From Ciborinia camelliae (Eukaryota; Ascomycota; Leotiomycetes; Helotiales; Sclerotiniaceae): a DNA stretch of 64,000 bases. The notes under the pieces were generated by a model. That model was given only the letters and a program-made list of their open reading frames with translations. It searched no databases and had not been told where the DNA came from. The position numbers were made by a program, and so were the translations under genes. The stretch spans positions 1,895,004 through 1,959,003 of the forward strand of contig JANPYM010000001.1 in the NCBI GenBank assembly GCA_025890175.1, in the 5' to 3' direction. Below are positions 1-12,600 of this stretch, one piece after another (position 1 is the stretch's first letter; every line of letters starts with the position of its first letter).

Positions 1-1
1 A

Positions 2-1096
2 GAGACGTTCAAAGTTAGTGTCTTAGCAAGTCTCTGGCAGGCGACAACCTACTTCCTCGGCAATCTTGTGAATGCACTAGCATATTGGTGGGGTGCTAAA
101 CAAATTCTCGCAGGCACTTACACACAGACACAGTTCCTGATTGTAGTATTCTCCCTTCTTGTCAGCGCACTACTCTGGAGTCAAATGTTCGCCCTCGCAC
201 CGGAACTTTCCAACGCTCGAGCGGCAATGGCAAGAATCTTGAGCCTGATCGAAATAGGATCGGACAAGATGCAAGGACACGTGCGGGATCTTCCATCCAC
301 TGACATCGAGGCAACAGCCGAAACAAAATCACCTATTCCGTCCGATGGAAAAGCCTCCAGTGTACAGATCCGCGATGTGTATTTTTCATACCCTGCCAGA
401 CCAGACATACAAGTGTTGAATGGTCTAAATATTGATGTTCAACCCGGGAAATTTTGTGCCCTGGTTGGTCCATCTGGTGCTGGTAAATCAACCATCATTT
501 CACTTGTTGAACGATTGTACACACCACAATCAGGATCCATTATAATTGATGGCGTCGACGTGACAAAGCACCGAGATGTTGTCTTCCGCGATTCCATTGC
601 CTTGGTGTCTCAAGAGAGTGTACTGTTTGAGGGAAGTGTTGAATTCAACATTGGATTTGGTGCTAGACCCGGGCACGAAGTGTCAATGGATGAAATCATC
701 GCCGCATGTAAACTCGCCAATATTCACGATACTATCCACGCGTTACCAGATGGATATAAAACTCTCTGCGGAACAAACGGCAATCAGTTCTCAGGAGGAC
801 AAAAGCAAAGATTATCTATCGCTCGCGCGCTCGTCCGAAAACCCAAATTGTTGATTCTAGACGAATCCACCAGTGCTTTAGATGCCGAGTCAGAAAAGCT
901 TTTGCAGGATGGGCTTGAGAAGGCTGCGAGAGGAATCACTGTTATTGCCATTGCCCATCGTTTACGTACGATTAGAAAAGCGGACATAATTTTCTTGGTA
1001 GATGCAGGAAGATGTGTGGATCAGGGGTCGCATGAGGAATTGCTGGAGAGGTCGGAAAGTTACAGGGCGAATGTCATGCATCAAACAGTAGTATAG
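2..1096 (+). CDS. ABC multidrug transporter, C-terminal part (5' truncated by window edge)
   Basis: This is the 3' end of an ABCB/MDR-type exporter, an ATP-driven efflux pump of the plasma membrane or a vesicle. The frame is open from base 2, so the gene starts outside the window. The visible protein begins in the last transmembrane helices (WQATTYFLGN and following) and continues into a complete nucleotide-binding domain. That domain has a Walker A motif (GPSGAGKST, nt 467-493), an ABC signature (FSGGQKQR, from nt 788), a Walker B motif (LLILDE, about nt 848-865) and an H-loop (IAHRL, about nt 950-963). About 55 weakly conserved residues link the membrane part to the ATPase. Fungal full-size transporters repeat TMD-NBD, so this is probably TMD2-NBD2; a half-transporter cannot be excluded. 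No intron is seen in this part. The stop is TAG at 1094-1096. Substrate cannot be told from sequence. Confidence 0.93.
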   Translation, partial: ETFKVSVLASLWQATTYFLGNLVNALAYWWGAKQILAGTYTQTQFLIVVFSLLVSALLWSQMFALAPELSNARAAMARILSLIEIGSDKMQGHVRDLPSTDIEATAETKSPIPSDGKASSVQIRDVYFSYPARPDIQVLNGLNIDVQPGKFCALVGPSGAGKSTIISLVERLYTPQSGSIIIDGVDVTKHRDVVFRDSIALVSQESVLFEGSVEFNIGFGARPGHEVSMDEIIAACKLANIHDTIHALPDGYKTLCGTNGNQFSGGQKQRLSIARALVRKPKLLILDESTSALDAESEKLLQDGLEKAARGITVIAIAHRLRTIRKADIIFLVDAGRCVDQGSHEELLERSESYRANVMHQTVV

Positions 1097-1794
1097 TATG
1101 CGTGCCTTGGGTGTAAAACTTGTATATATCTTGGGTAAATCTTTTAACCATAATTATTAGATTTTAATAATATTTGACTATATCAACAACCTAGAGTCAG
1201 TGTCGAATTTGAGTTTTTTGACTATTCACAGGTCAGTAGCCATTTCAAGAAAACCGCCGATTTCCGTGGTTAGCCGTCGTCAACACTTCGTCCGTTGCGG
1301 ACACTGTATGGAATGAGGTATGGATAAACTTGACTTTGTTACCATTTCCAGAACAGATCTTGGTACGGAATAGTTCCAAGTTAGATTCGGAAGTACATGT
1401 ATCCAGCCATTCGGGGTGCTCCTCGTCTCGTATGACAGACATGAGCCTATAGCGGATATCGCACTCCGGCCGAACCTATTTTCCAATAAAGAAACATTAC
1501 TTGCTGCATTTTACCAAGTTAATGGAAGTATAAGTTCTCAAGATAGCAATGCTAATAATGAGCAAGGGGGACCAATATGGATTGCTACCAATCGGAATAC
1601 CCCCAAAGTAGAGGCTTAGGTCATGACCTAAAATTCAGACGATGTCAGATGACAACACGGAATAAATATTCTGCAATTGTATGTAAGCCCCAGATGAGAC
1701 TGTATCGTTGGCCACTATCGGTTCGGCATGGCATGCGCTTGTAAGCCCGAGACATGACTGCATTATAATGTCTTAATTTCTTCATCCACATCCA

Positions 1795-1816
1795 CAAGGA
1801 CTCCTTGTCAAGGAGT
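1795..1816. repeat. Overlapping inverted repeat CAAGGA/TCCTTG/CAAGGA
   Basis: ACTCCTTG and CAAGGAGT at 1800-1816 form a perfect inverted repeat with a one-base centre. It overlaps a second one, CAAGGA-C-TCCTTG, at 1795-1807. The site lies about 700 bases past the ABC transporter stop in otherwise AT-rich DNA. It could be a protein-binding site or chance; no known site is recognised. Confidence 0.4.
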
Positions 1817-4743
1817 GCTCTAGGCCCTAGGGCTGAAACGTAAAGCTAGAAAAAAAGAAGAAAATATATGTAAGCCCAAAGGTTGAGGTCACGCGAGGTG
1901 CCAAAAATAAGCAAGTAAATTTGTATCGCAAGTAATACAATTCAAGCGAAAACTAGGCTGGACTGGACCATTCAAGACTTAAAGAAAAACAAAAGATGTA
2001 CTACGTGAGGCTGACCGTTGACATGCAGAGCGGCTCAACTTTTCGAATAAACAAGTTAACAACGCAGACTGACGAAAACAAACAAAGCATAAAGTACACT
2101 AAACTCACATAGCACCAAATGATAAGGCAAAGTCTCGAGTGCTTCTCCTGCCCTACCAACAACCGAGATTTCGAGATTTGCACCTTGCCTTTCCCGAGTT
2201 CTCGGATCTCGAGTAACAAGATCCGAAGTCCCCCTCCGAGATTGTGGGACGATCGGGAACTTTGAGCGGAAATATACTACACGTGATAGTACAAGAATTC
2301 TGCGCATAAAGATGGACTATTTGTCAAGTACCTGAGTACCCTATCAGGATTCAATACTTAGATCTGTGGTTCCTTAAAAGGCATGGAAGGATATGTTGTA
2401 TTGCTTTGCTTTGCCTTGCCTTGCCTTGCTTTACTTTGCATTTGCTTTACTTTGCTTCTTCAAATGGACTTTTGATATTGGGGAAGCGAAAGCGAAGTTC
2501 CCCATGTTTCCCCCCCACACCGCTTCTTCCACACGGGTAGTTGCAGACTTTCCTCGACGCTTTCAACCACTTGAGAGCGAAACTGATCCATCCATGATTT
2601 CATAGTGGTTTTTTTGATAATCCGAAAACTTTATATGACGAACCGACCGATGGAGGCTATTCTGGTTTCATGCGGGAAGCCGTTGGTAACTTGTAAGTCT
2701 CAAACTATGTAGGTTAAGGTCGGAAAATATAATCTATCATTTTTTTCTTTCCATTCAGTACCGAGCTACATACAACGGAACGGAACGCATAAATAGGTAG
2801 GCAGTGAACAATTGCTTTTTTAACTTATTGAAACCCTTCTGTACGTACTTTATTAAGTATTTATAATATCTACCTCTTTTTCTGAGATATAATAAACAAA
2901 ATGATTTATGATGAAAAGCATACTTCGTGGCTGAGAATCAAAAGGTTCCCTCTCTTGTTCAACCATCCATCTGCAAACTTCTGCAGATGACTTTCTTGAA
3001 AAAGAAAAAGAAAAAGAACTTGAACGAAGATCACAAATAACCCGGGGGTATTTCCTATCGCAAATATTAACCTTACAAATGCGGAATTCTTAGGGATTTC
3101 TAACATAACATGAGCAATCAATCATCTAGATTTGTTTCATCCCAGATTGGGGTTAGAAATGAACGTTAGGTAGGTGTAGGATGGGCGATGAGTTTTATTA
3201 ACCTTACTACTAGGTAGGTATTTATTGTACGAGTACGAGTGCAACAATCCACTCAACTCATCCCCATTCATCCATCCTCAGTGGGTGATACGACAACAGA
3301 CTCCGAGAGCTGGGCTGGGATTGCCGTCCCATCATTTGTCTACTTCCTACACAGACAGTCAAGCTGCAGGCAGGCATTTTGAACCGGATCACTCTAAAAG
3401 GTGTTCACCAATTAACCTTAATGCAGGAATTTCCGCATACGATTACTGCATATCGTGCATCTGCAACGCACACCATCGGGGAAATGTGAAGTGAAGATAC
3501 TGGACAGTACCGGTATCCTTTCATTTCTTTTCATGAGGGGAAGAAAGACGAGCCATAAAACTAACGGCGAATACCAACACCAATATAAATATGAATATAA
3601 ATATAAATTTTCAAGACGTGTACTTGATGGCCGGGCTTAGGTACTCATACGGCGGTACCTTGATAGGTATGATAGCACATAAAACATACGATAGGCTTAT
3701 ACAAAAAACCGATATCTGCACCTGCACTGACAAGACTTCGATTAAGGCACCAAAGCACGATATAAAGATATGTACTCAAATCTCTTTCGCTGATTGCCAT
3801 ATTCCTCCGGTCAAGTGGTACGGACAACAGTAGGGTGGTTCAATGATCCAATCCACATTCAATATCCAACATGATCTGGAGAGAGAAAAAAGTCTGTTGG
3901 ATGGTTTCGATATCATAAAAAAACATACAAGAGGGATGATTTAAAGAGGGCGAAAAGACTGCGAAGGAGAGGAGGAGGAATAAAAGAAGGAATTTAGTGA
4001 TTGTGCGTTCATACCTTTTTAGTATAATATATCCCCGGATTGGCGAGGAGTTCTATTACCTTGGTGTAAATCCCCTTCGCATTCAATCCTCTTATAATGC
4101 TTCAACCACCGTCTCGCATATCGCACATCTCTTTATACATCATCTGCGGTAACGGCATCATTTCCCTTTCAGACAGCCATGCATTTGGTAAGGTTATCAA
4201 GTTCAAGACAATGGCAGGGTTAATAGAATGCCTGCATTGGTTGATGTACAGGACAGGTACAGATCGCACGCAATATTGAATATATTCTCCCGCTCCGAAT
4301 CATATATTCCTACACTTGAGGAAGAGGAGGGGGAGGGGAATTATCAAGCAAACCATTTTTATATAACATTACACACTAAAATAAGTGCTATATCGATTTT
4401 CCCTATTTTAACCATTTAAAGAAAGGAAATACCTTGTATAATTTTCTTAACTAATCGATTAATTACCTAGATATAATAAATACTACCTACCTGTAGGTTT
4501 TATTCGATATCAAAATACCTACCAGTCCTAGTCCTACCTATCTCCCCCACGCTCTTACATCCAAAATCGAAAAGCCTCTCCAAACCAAAACCTTTAACCA
4601 CTAGATAATTACCTGGTAGGTAGGTACCTAGTACCTATAATAGCATAGCACTAGGTTGGGTCCACGTAGAGATAAGAATCGGCAATTTAGATAAACCCCA
4701 CCATTTCACTCCTCCCTACCTAGAGTCACTACCCGTACCGTAA

Positions 4744-5065
4744 TCCATCCCATCCCATCCCATCCCATCCTTTCCAATTGTGGATTATTTTATTCCGCTG
4801 AAGACCGCATGCCACCACTCCCACTACCACCACCATTGCTATTACCATTATAACATCCATCACAACAACACACACCACACCACACCATACCACACCAATT
4901 CGACAAACAAGACGCCACCACATCCCACCTCTCACTCACTCTCACTCTCACACTTGCTACTTTCTACGCCCAATCTTCAAATCCAATCCAATCCAATCCA
5001 ATCCAGTCTCATATTTCCATCATCAGTTACAGCACACACACACGCATACACACATACACACCCCC
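4744..5065. repeat. CCATC, CCAAT and CA microsatellites upstream of the WD40 gene
   Basis: Pentanucleotide CCATC repeats (4744-4770), pentanucleotide CCAAT repeats (4979-5005), and a CA/ACC-rich strand between and after them. The bias makes a spurious His-rich frame on the plus strand. The pyrimidine- and CA-rich strand just before the start is common in leaders of fungal genes. Confidence 0.8.
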
Positions 5066-5331
5066 ATCATACAGGCCGAGGCCGCCCATCCTCGTAACAC
5101 TAAATCGCACATCGCATCGCGCATCTTGTACAGCTTAAGGGTCCCAAATCTGTTATTGTTATTCAGCCGGTACCCCAATCTGCCACAATTACTTCTTCTG
5201 GCTTGAGCTCACTTTCTCACGCCATCAAAAATAATCTCTTACTCCTATACAAAAGTTCCCCGCGAGACCTTCTTGTTTACGAAATCCGGTCCTGTGGCAA
5301 GACCAACTTGAGTAGAAACGGCAGCAGCGCA

Positions 5332-7770
5332 ATGCTTTCAACTCCACTGACTCCCCCTTACGAACCTTTGGCAGACAGTATCGAGAATGACTCATCCGCT
5401 GGCCGCACCTTGACCCTGTCAGGCGAATCGGACACTTCCTATACAAATCAACTTTTTGCGCTTTCAACACCGACAAGCAATTCAAGTATGATGCTCAACG
5501 ATCCGATCGATACATATGCGTCGGAAAGCCGTTCGCTTTCCGAGGATGTGATGGAAGAATCTGATCAGGACATGTCGGATGGAGGAGTGCCTTTAACGAT
5601 GACACACTCATACGCAGAGGAGCTCAATGCTGAAATGGATACTTTAGATACTGAAATCATGGGCCAGGAGAATCCGGTAGGACTGCACCATGGCTATCAC
5701 TTCCAATCTTCAATCACTCCGTTCTATCCAGGCTTCTTGGATCAATTAGCTGTTCCCTCAGAACCAGGAGGTAGCTCATATCAATCTCAGGGCAATATAC
5801 CTATCCCCGAACCCATAAATACCACCGACTTACCAGCTGTGATGTCGGAGGTTTCACAGCAATTACAACATATTCAGGATGGACAGGAACATGGGGATTT
5901 TGAGTTAGCTACGGGTGAACATCATGATATGTTTTTAAATCACAATCAGAGTACATCACCCCTTGATTCCTTTAATCTTCTTGATGATCTCCTTACCACA
6001 GCTTCTGTCCCAGCTCCTACTTTGGTAGAACCCGGCGATTTAGAGATGGGGCATAACTCATCATCAAATTCAGTGCAGCCAACTGTGTCTATCTCAGATG
6101 CTCAGCATTTTCATTCGTCAGATGTAGCTTGGGATGATCAGGAATCTGTCGCTGACCATGATGTTGATCATGATGTTGATCATGATGCTGACCATGATGT
6201 TGACCTTGATGCTGACCAACTTGAAGTTGACAACCAATTCAACATGAATTTCGGCGATTTTCTTAACGACTGGGCAAGATCTCTCGCTCGCAGAGGCCTA
6301 AACCAAACAAGAACGAAGGGTCCTTCACAGACTGCTATCAATAGTCATTGCCTGGCTAGGAATCTTCAACCTGTACGGAGGTGCGACCTCCAGGGAGAGA
6401 AATGCGATATTCAGAGAATCGATTGGAAAGACCTGGGGGTGACACGATTGGAGGCTAGGCAAAGGCGCCGGATAACCTACAGAAACTATACAAATCTTGT
6501 ATACCCCAACCGCCCACAGCTTCATGTGAGTGTTTACTACTACTCTCGGATTTTGTTACTATACTAATGAAAGCAGCCCCGGCAGTTGCATGGCACAAAT
6601 CTTAGAAATGAGGATAATTACTTCAAATTCCGACAAATGGATTTTCAACATAATGTCCATATCCGCCACTTTCAATTGCGTAACTTGATCACCTGTCATT
6701 CACAAGATTGTGTGATATACGCCGCAAAAACAAAGGTCTTGAATTATAACCCTCTTATCGAATCTACTCCTCGTGTATTGATGGATCTGGGTAATCCAAG
6801 AGTACAGGCATTCCATTCTGACTTGAATGGATGCCAGATCTCCACTCTAACTAGCGGTCACGACATTGTTGTTGCAGGTGGATTTGAAGGACAATACGCC
6901 TTGACTAGTACCAGGGCTGAAAAGTGCGCCAAACATATTGAAGGTGTAATCACAGAACACCCGAACGACATAACAAACCATGCCCAGGTCCATCTCTCAA
7001 GGTCTTCCTCACCCTTGGTTACTTTTGCTTCAAACGACTCGGGTATTAGAACTCTCGATGTTACAACTAATAAGTTTATCTCGGAGCACATGTATGATCA
7101 TGCTATAAATTGCACAGCCGTATCACCCGATCGACGTCTACGTGTACTGGTCGGTGATACCCGTAAAGTCATGATTTGCAGTTCCGATACTGGAGAGATT
7201 TTACAAGAGCTTGACGGTCATCTTGATTATGGATTCGCGTGTGACTGGTCCGAGGATGGTTGGATGGTAGCAACTGGCAACCAAGATATGCAAGTGAAGA
7301 TTTGGGATGCTCGGTATTGGAATCGTCCTGTGGCAAGCATTGCTGCAGATATGGCCGGTGTCAGGAAACTCAAGTTTTCTCCTTTGGGTTCTGGTAGGCC
7401 GATTTTGGTCGCGGCGGAACCAGCAGATTATGTTAATATCATAAATGCTGAGACCTTCGACAGCAAACAGACTCTGAGCTTTTTTGGGGAGATTGGGGGC
7501 TTCGACTTCACCAACGATGGCCAAGAGTTGATTGTTGCAAACTGCGACCCTTTGAGGGGCGGAATCTTGGAATTCGAACGTTGCGATTTTGCTACCGAAG
7601 GTCTGTGTGGGAAGGATGAGCAAATCAGATTTGTGATGGCTGGGAAAAAACGAGATTATGGCCTTAGCAGTATGGCCGAAGATCTACTGAAAGAGTCCCC
7701 AGACCTTAGAGGCACCACGAAGCGCCGAGAGAGGAGAGCAGCCCTTTTAACAGATTTAGGGTCGTTTTAA
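5332..7770 (+). CDS. WD40-repeat protein of the SPBC2A9.03 type, two exons
   Basis: A predicted 795-aa scaffold protein with a WD40 propeller. Exons are 5332-6525 and 6577-7770; the intron has donor GTGAGT, a CTAAT branch and a CAG acceptor at 6574-6576. A second in-frame CAG at 6583-6585 would shorten the protein by three residues. The start is the first ATG in frame (MLSTPLTPPYEP). The N-terminal 330 residues are acidic and low complexity, with five DHDV-like units (nt 6154-6213). From FRQMDFQHNVHIRHFQ onward the protein is ordered, with WD blades around HLDYGFACDWSEDGWMVATG and the VKIWD motif, and a conserved RGGILEFERC motif near the end. The order NYTNLVYPNR, then RHFQLRNL, then WD blades resembles the uncharacterised fission yeast C2A9.03 family. 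The role is unknown; family assignment is from memory. Confidence 0.88.
6154..6213 (+). repeat. In-frame 12-nt repeat encoding Asp-His-Asp-Val units
   Basis: Five tandem 12-nt units (GAY CAT GAT GYT with small changes) inside exon 1 of the WD40 gene, encoding DHDV, DHDV, DHDA, DHDV and DLDA. They lie in the disordered acidic region ahead of the propeller. Length is likely to vary among strains. Confidence 0.85.
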
Positions 7771-9695
7771 ACTTTCCTTCGATAAGCCTGGTCTTTTTAT
7801 GTCCTTTCATCTAGCACGATTTCCTTGGCACCGATATTGTCTATCAATGAACCCCATGTAATTACAGGGTACTTCTTAGCATTTCACCCGCCTTTTATGA
7901 TTCATGAGAACTACGATACTTATACCATTGTTTGAAACGAGTGTGGGCATTGAACCTCAGGAATTGATCCGGAGTCCCATACATATCAGTTTCTTCTTCA
8001 ATGGGCCCAAGTCAACACTATTTCTTTTTTTTTAACATCGGCGTTTCTCTTCCACTATTTCGGCGTTATTTGGAGTCGATCATTCATCATAATCTTGGGC
8101 GATTTGGCATGCGGAATGGATGAATGGCATATTGGGAGGAAATACATTGGCATGGAATGAGATATTCACCTTTTGGGGACAAATTGTTAGGAACACGGCC
8201 ACATATTTTAGGCTCGGGTATTGTATCAGGATGTCCAATATGGGATACAGTATAAGTTTTTGAGTTAGCGATGGAGTCTGGGAGTGGCTGTTTTTTAACT
8301 GGTTTCCCATTTTAGGCGGATTGGCAGGGTAGGGCATTCTTTGTTTAGTATGGTTGGAAGGAGGGGTATGGATGGCATGTGTGGTGGATAGGGAAGAAAG
8401 ACGCATACGTTTTACAAGTTTGTTTATATTTTACTTCAATTCGATTTATGACATCTTGCGGAAGCTGCCGGAGGCATCTTCTCACTGGGAATTCCGGAGG
8501 AAAGGTTCAGGCTTGAGCTTGGACTTGGACTTGGACTTGGATTGATGGAGATTGTACTGGTATGGATTACAAGTTCACATATATGAGAGGCGAGAGGCGA
8601 GTTATTCTTCGAACAGTGGGTTTTGGTTGGAGATGGTGAGAATGCCGTTGTGAGTTTTTGCCAGCCGCAAGGATATTGGAGATTTTGAAGTGGATATATG
8701 AATTGAGAGGGGGGATTTTGGGGGGAGTGGGGAGGGGGAGGGGGGGGGCTTTATGATACGATATGGTATGGTATGGAATGGAATGGAATGGTACATAGTA
8801 ATTTCATGACCGTATACAAAAGTTTTTGTTGTGAATGTATATATATGGGTCTCTATGTTAGAGATATACGATAAGATACCCCCCCCTCAACCCCCTAGAT
8901 CTATCTATCTATCTATCTATATAGGGATCTAGTCGAGGTAGCATCTACTTATCTACCTACCTACCTATCTACCTACCCAATAAAACCCACGTGCTCATTT
9001 TGAGGTTGCATCTCATTCTTCGACCTACCTAGGTATCCATCCATCACCCATCTCCTACATCCATCGGTACATAGATACATAGGTACATAGGTACATAGGT
9101 ATATAGCTAGGTAAACATTTTCCTACCATGTGAGAGTTATCTACCTATCGAGGTAAGGTAAGTAGATCGATTCAATGTATATATTGTATAAATATTAATC
9201 TCGTTACTCCCTACTCCCTACTTTCCATTCTTTATGCTCTATTTTCTACTCCCTACATCATCCCCTTCCACACCCCCCATCCATCACACATATACACACA
9301 CATCCATCACATCCATCACATCAAACACACAAATCATCCGATCCAAAATAAAACATGTAACCAGTACTTGTAATTAACCTAGAGTTATCTACGCTACGTC
9401 AAAAAAAAAGAATACCATCATTAATTTTCCGCCCCACGATCTCTCCCTACCTATATAAAGCGATCAATTACGTTACGTAACTCATGAATGTGGATGCGCT
9501 CGTCTCCAACGAACCAACCCCTTAAAAAAGACAGCCCAACCTACGCCATCCTTGTCAATCCCATCATCTGTAATTTGGCCATGTGATTTGGCCATGTATA
9601 TTCAATTCAGCTTCCTACCGCGCCATGCATGCAAATTATGTACGCTCAAACAAACATTGACTTCAAAGACCAATTTGACACCCTCAACCCCCACC
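7771..9695. other. Intergenic region with microsatellites, convergent gene ends
   Basis: About 1.9 kb between the WD40 stop and the 3' end of the chitin synthase on the other strand. It holds TTGGAC repeats (8511-8544), a G-run with ATGGT/ATGGA repeats (8725-8795), CTAT repeats (8898-8921) and CTAC/TAGGTA words (8945-9115). As both flanking genes end here, no promoter is needed. No coding frame with real composition is seen. Confidence 0.65.
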
Positions 9696-12600
9696 TCAAC
9701 TGTTGGCATAGTCATCATATTGATGTTGCTGCCAACGGTGATTCTCCTTGCCCAGCGAAGTATTTGAGTTAATCCAACTGGAATTACCCCTTACGATCCT
9801 CTCTCTCTCAAACTCCTTCCATCGTTTCATTGTAATCTTTGAGCTATCAAATTCTCCCTCGTATTCAATACCTGCTTTCTTGGTCTTTTCACCCGCAGTC
9901 TTGCGAGTATCACCCCATGAGAAATCATCGAATTTCCAGAAAGCGTATGTTGGAAGGAGGAAATTCCAAATTGGTAGCGAGACGAGATAGATTAACATCC
10001 ACACAACGTAGATCCAACGATGAGCTGTAACCACGATCAAAACTGCTGGCAAACCAAGGATCAAAGCCAAAAGGATGAGCGGAATGACTTGAACTGGACT
10101 ACGAATGATTGAAATGATGACTAGGATATAATTAGTGGAATTCTGAAATTTCACACAGGATGGTTTACTTACCAACGTAGAAGGTAAATGCGATGGCGGC
10201 AGGAAGAACCAGAGTACTGACAAGATCGATAAAGACGACAAATTGCATGCTGAAGCAGAAGGTACCGCAAAGATCTCTAACCATAACCAACTCCATCAAA
10301 TTGTGAATGGTACTGTTGATCCATCTACGTCTTTGAGACATGAGAACCCAAAGAGAGTCTGGTACCTGGGTTTTGCAAACAGCTTGTGGGACAAATACTT
10401 GCTTACGTTTGGGGAAAGTTCGAAGCATTAGCGTTGAAAGGTAGCGATCCTCTCCTAAAAGTAACAAATTCTTCTTGTGTAGAGTGTCTACTACGTTATC
10501 GGAGTAATGTTCGACAACGTCAGGATTGGCCAAGATAGGAACCCAATAGTTCCCACCCTTTGGTGCCTTAATTCTGTACATGGAGAAACAACCAGGGAGA
10601 CAAGTAACACCACCGAAGATTGACTCGAAGGATTTAACAGAGTGATGAGAGATGAAGTATTCGAAAACTTGAATTGCGGTTGTGAAACTGGCACGTTTAT
10701 TCGCAATCTTTGTCTCTCCGCAGAGTCCCATGATTTCAGGGTCCTTTACCATTGCTGATACCATGTGTGTCAAACTGTCTGGGAATACTTTTGTATCTGC
10801 GTCAACCATGAGAACAACCTCATACATATCCGGAAATATACCACTGATTTGGTAAAACCCATTGAATATTTCAAACTCCAACTCCGTCATACGTTCATCG
10901 AACATTACTTTCTGTAAGAAAGACATCAAGATGATTTGACTGTCACGCTTGCCCCGGTTTCCAGGTTTGCGATGTGTAGCTTCATCAGGAGTACCACACT
11001 TTACAATGCACACCATCGGGACTCGGAGTTGTCTGTTAGTGTTAACTCTAGAATCAACACCATAGTCGTAGAATCCAGCGTAGACTTTGGCCATGTTATG
11101 TCTCTTTGACCCTCTTTCTACTGCTACGTAAGAGAAAGCCGGAACTTCTTCTGGAGGAGTTACAAAGTCCTTCATCATACCAAGAATAATCTCTGGTGTT
11201 GACTTAGGTTCACCTTCACCCTTAATGATACCATCACAAATAACTAGGATAGTTTTGTGACTATTTGGATAATCAGTTGTAGCGATAGAGTCGAGAGTCG
11301 TGCGGACACCAAGTTCACCTTCAGAATAGGCCGTCACGAGAAGAATTGCGTGAGCCAAAGGGAATCCGTATGGTTCCCAATCTTTCGGTGGTTGAGGAAC
11401 TACTTGACCGTGAATGAAGCTTGCAGGGCCGGATCCATCCAAATCTTTTCCCACTTCTGTTCGCAAGAGGCTGCTTCGGCTACTGTCTTGATTTCGGAAC
11501 AAAGGATTTGGAGGAATCAAAGGAGCTGTAGAGTTTTGACTTGCCATGGTTGTAGGTTGAGGGCGTCCACCGCGAGATGATCGGTCAGCAGCGGCGTAAG
11601 GATTCGAGAAGCGAGATGTCGTTGGCAAGAAAACACTGGTTCGTTTGCTCGTCCTGTCGGATCCAGATCCCGCAGCGGAGCTGCCAATATCACCGGCCAA
11701 TCTTGGAGGGGCCCGATAAATATCATCGGACCACTCCTCAATTTGTTGTTGGCGCTTCTTTGGATTAGATGACTGAGAAGTTTTTGAAGCAGCGTATTTT
11801 GAAGCAATAAACCATTGGAATATCAAGGCCAAGACAAACTTGACCAAGACGATGGCAAGAATGAATGCCAAGGATACATAAAGGACTACTTTGGAAGCTA
11901 TGCACCCAACAGTCTCGGTATCAACACTTCCAACTTTAATAATCTGCTCAAAACATTGCGCAATTTTCTTGTCTTCTGATGATTGGAATGCGTGAGTAGC
12001 ATCCCTACCGCGCACCGCTGCATTAGCCGCGGTGGAAGTATCAGCTAGTGCGGTAAACCTGGATGGAACGGTGACCTGAGTGGTATTAAACCATTTTAAA
12101 AGGTCCAGATCAAGAACATTGCCAGAGTACACCATGAGATTTCTCGAAGAATTCTTGATGTCGTCCCAGGTAAAGTAGACGTCTCCAGAACTGTCGAGGC
12201 CGTAGAAGGACGTGCGAGCTTCTTCTTGTAAATGACACGCGTATCCAAAATAGGCGCCAATGGTCTCATTTGGGGAGCTCGAGCCGTCTTGATTGAAGGC
12301 ATGGCAAGGAAAGTACCATGCAAGATCGTTATCAGAATTGGTTGGAACGTCGGATCCATCGGCTAGAGTAATCAGGCCTTTACATTTGCCGTTGACATTC
12401 TGGAAAAAGAAACTTCCGTCCATACCCCCATACTTTTGCGGTAAATCATACAGAACGTTCGCCCCGGATGCGATCCCCATTGCAGCAGGATGATGTGATT
12501 TGGAAAGGTCATATGCGCTTCCGTGGAAGATCATATATCCAGCATCCACATGGTTAATTTGTAGTCGCAGACCTGAACCAGAACCACAAACCGTTGCCGT

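Larger units (their letters stand above)
1097..5331. other. Intergenic region, low complexity, no supported gene
   Basis: About 4.2 kb between the ABC transporter and the WD40 gene. It holds TTTGC/CCTTG-rich runs (2390-2460), TACCTA/TAGGTA words (about 4480-4650), CCATC repeats (4744-4770), CCAAT repeats (4979-5005) and a CA-rich strip (about 4860-5065). The last 500 bases are probably promoter and 5' leader of the WD40 gene. Between 1245 and 1620 base composition is less biased, and short frames with ATG exist on both strands (for example 1245-1442 minus, 65 codons), but none is recognisable. The word TGTAAGCCC occurs near 1682 and 1868, with GTAAGCCC at 1741. Confidence 0.6.

Noticed and set aside
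4780..5097. His/Thr-rich frame upstream of the WD40 gene
   Set aside because: Produced by CA- and ACC-rich repeats; no conserved content, and it lies in the leader region.
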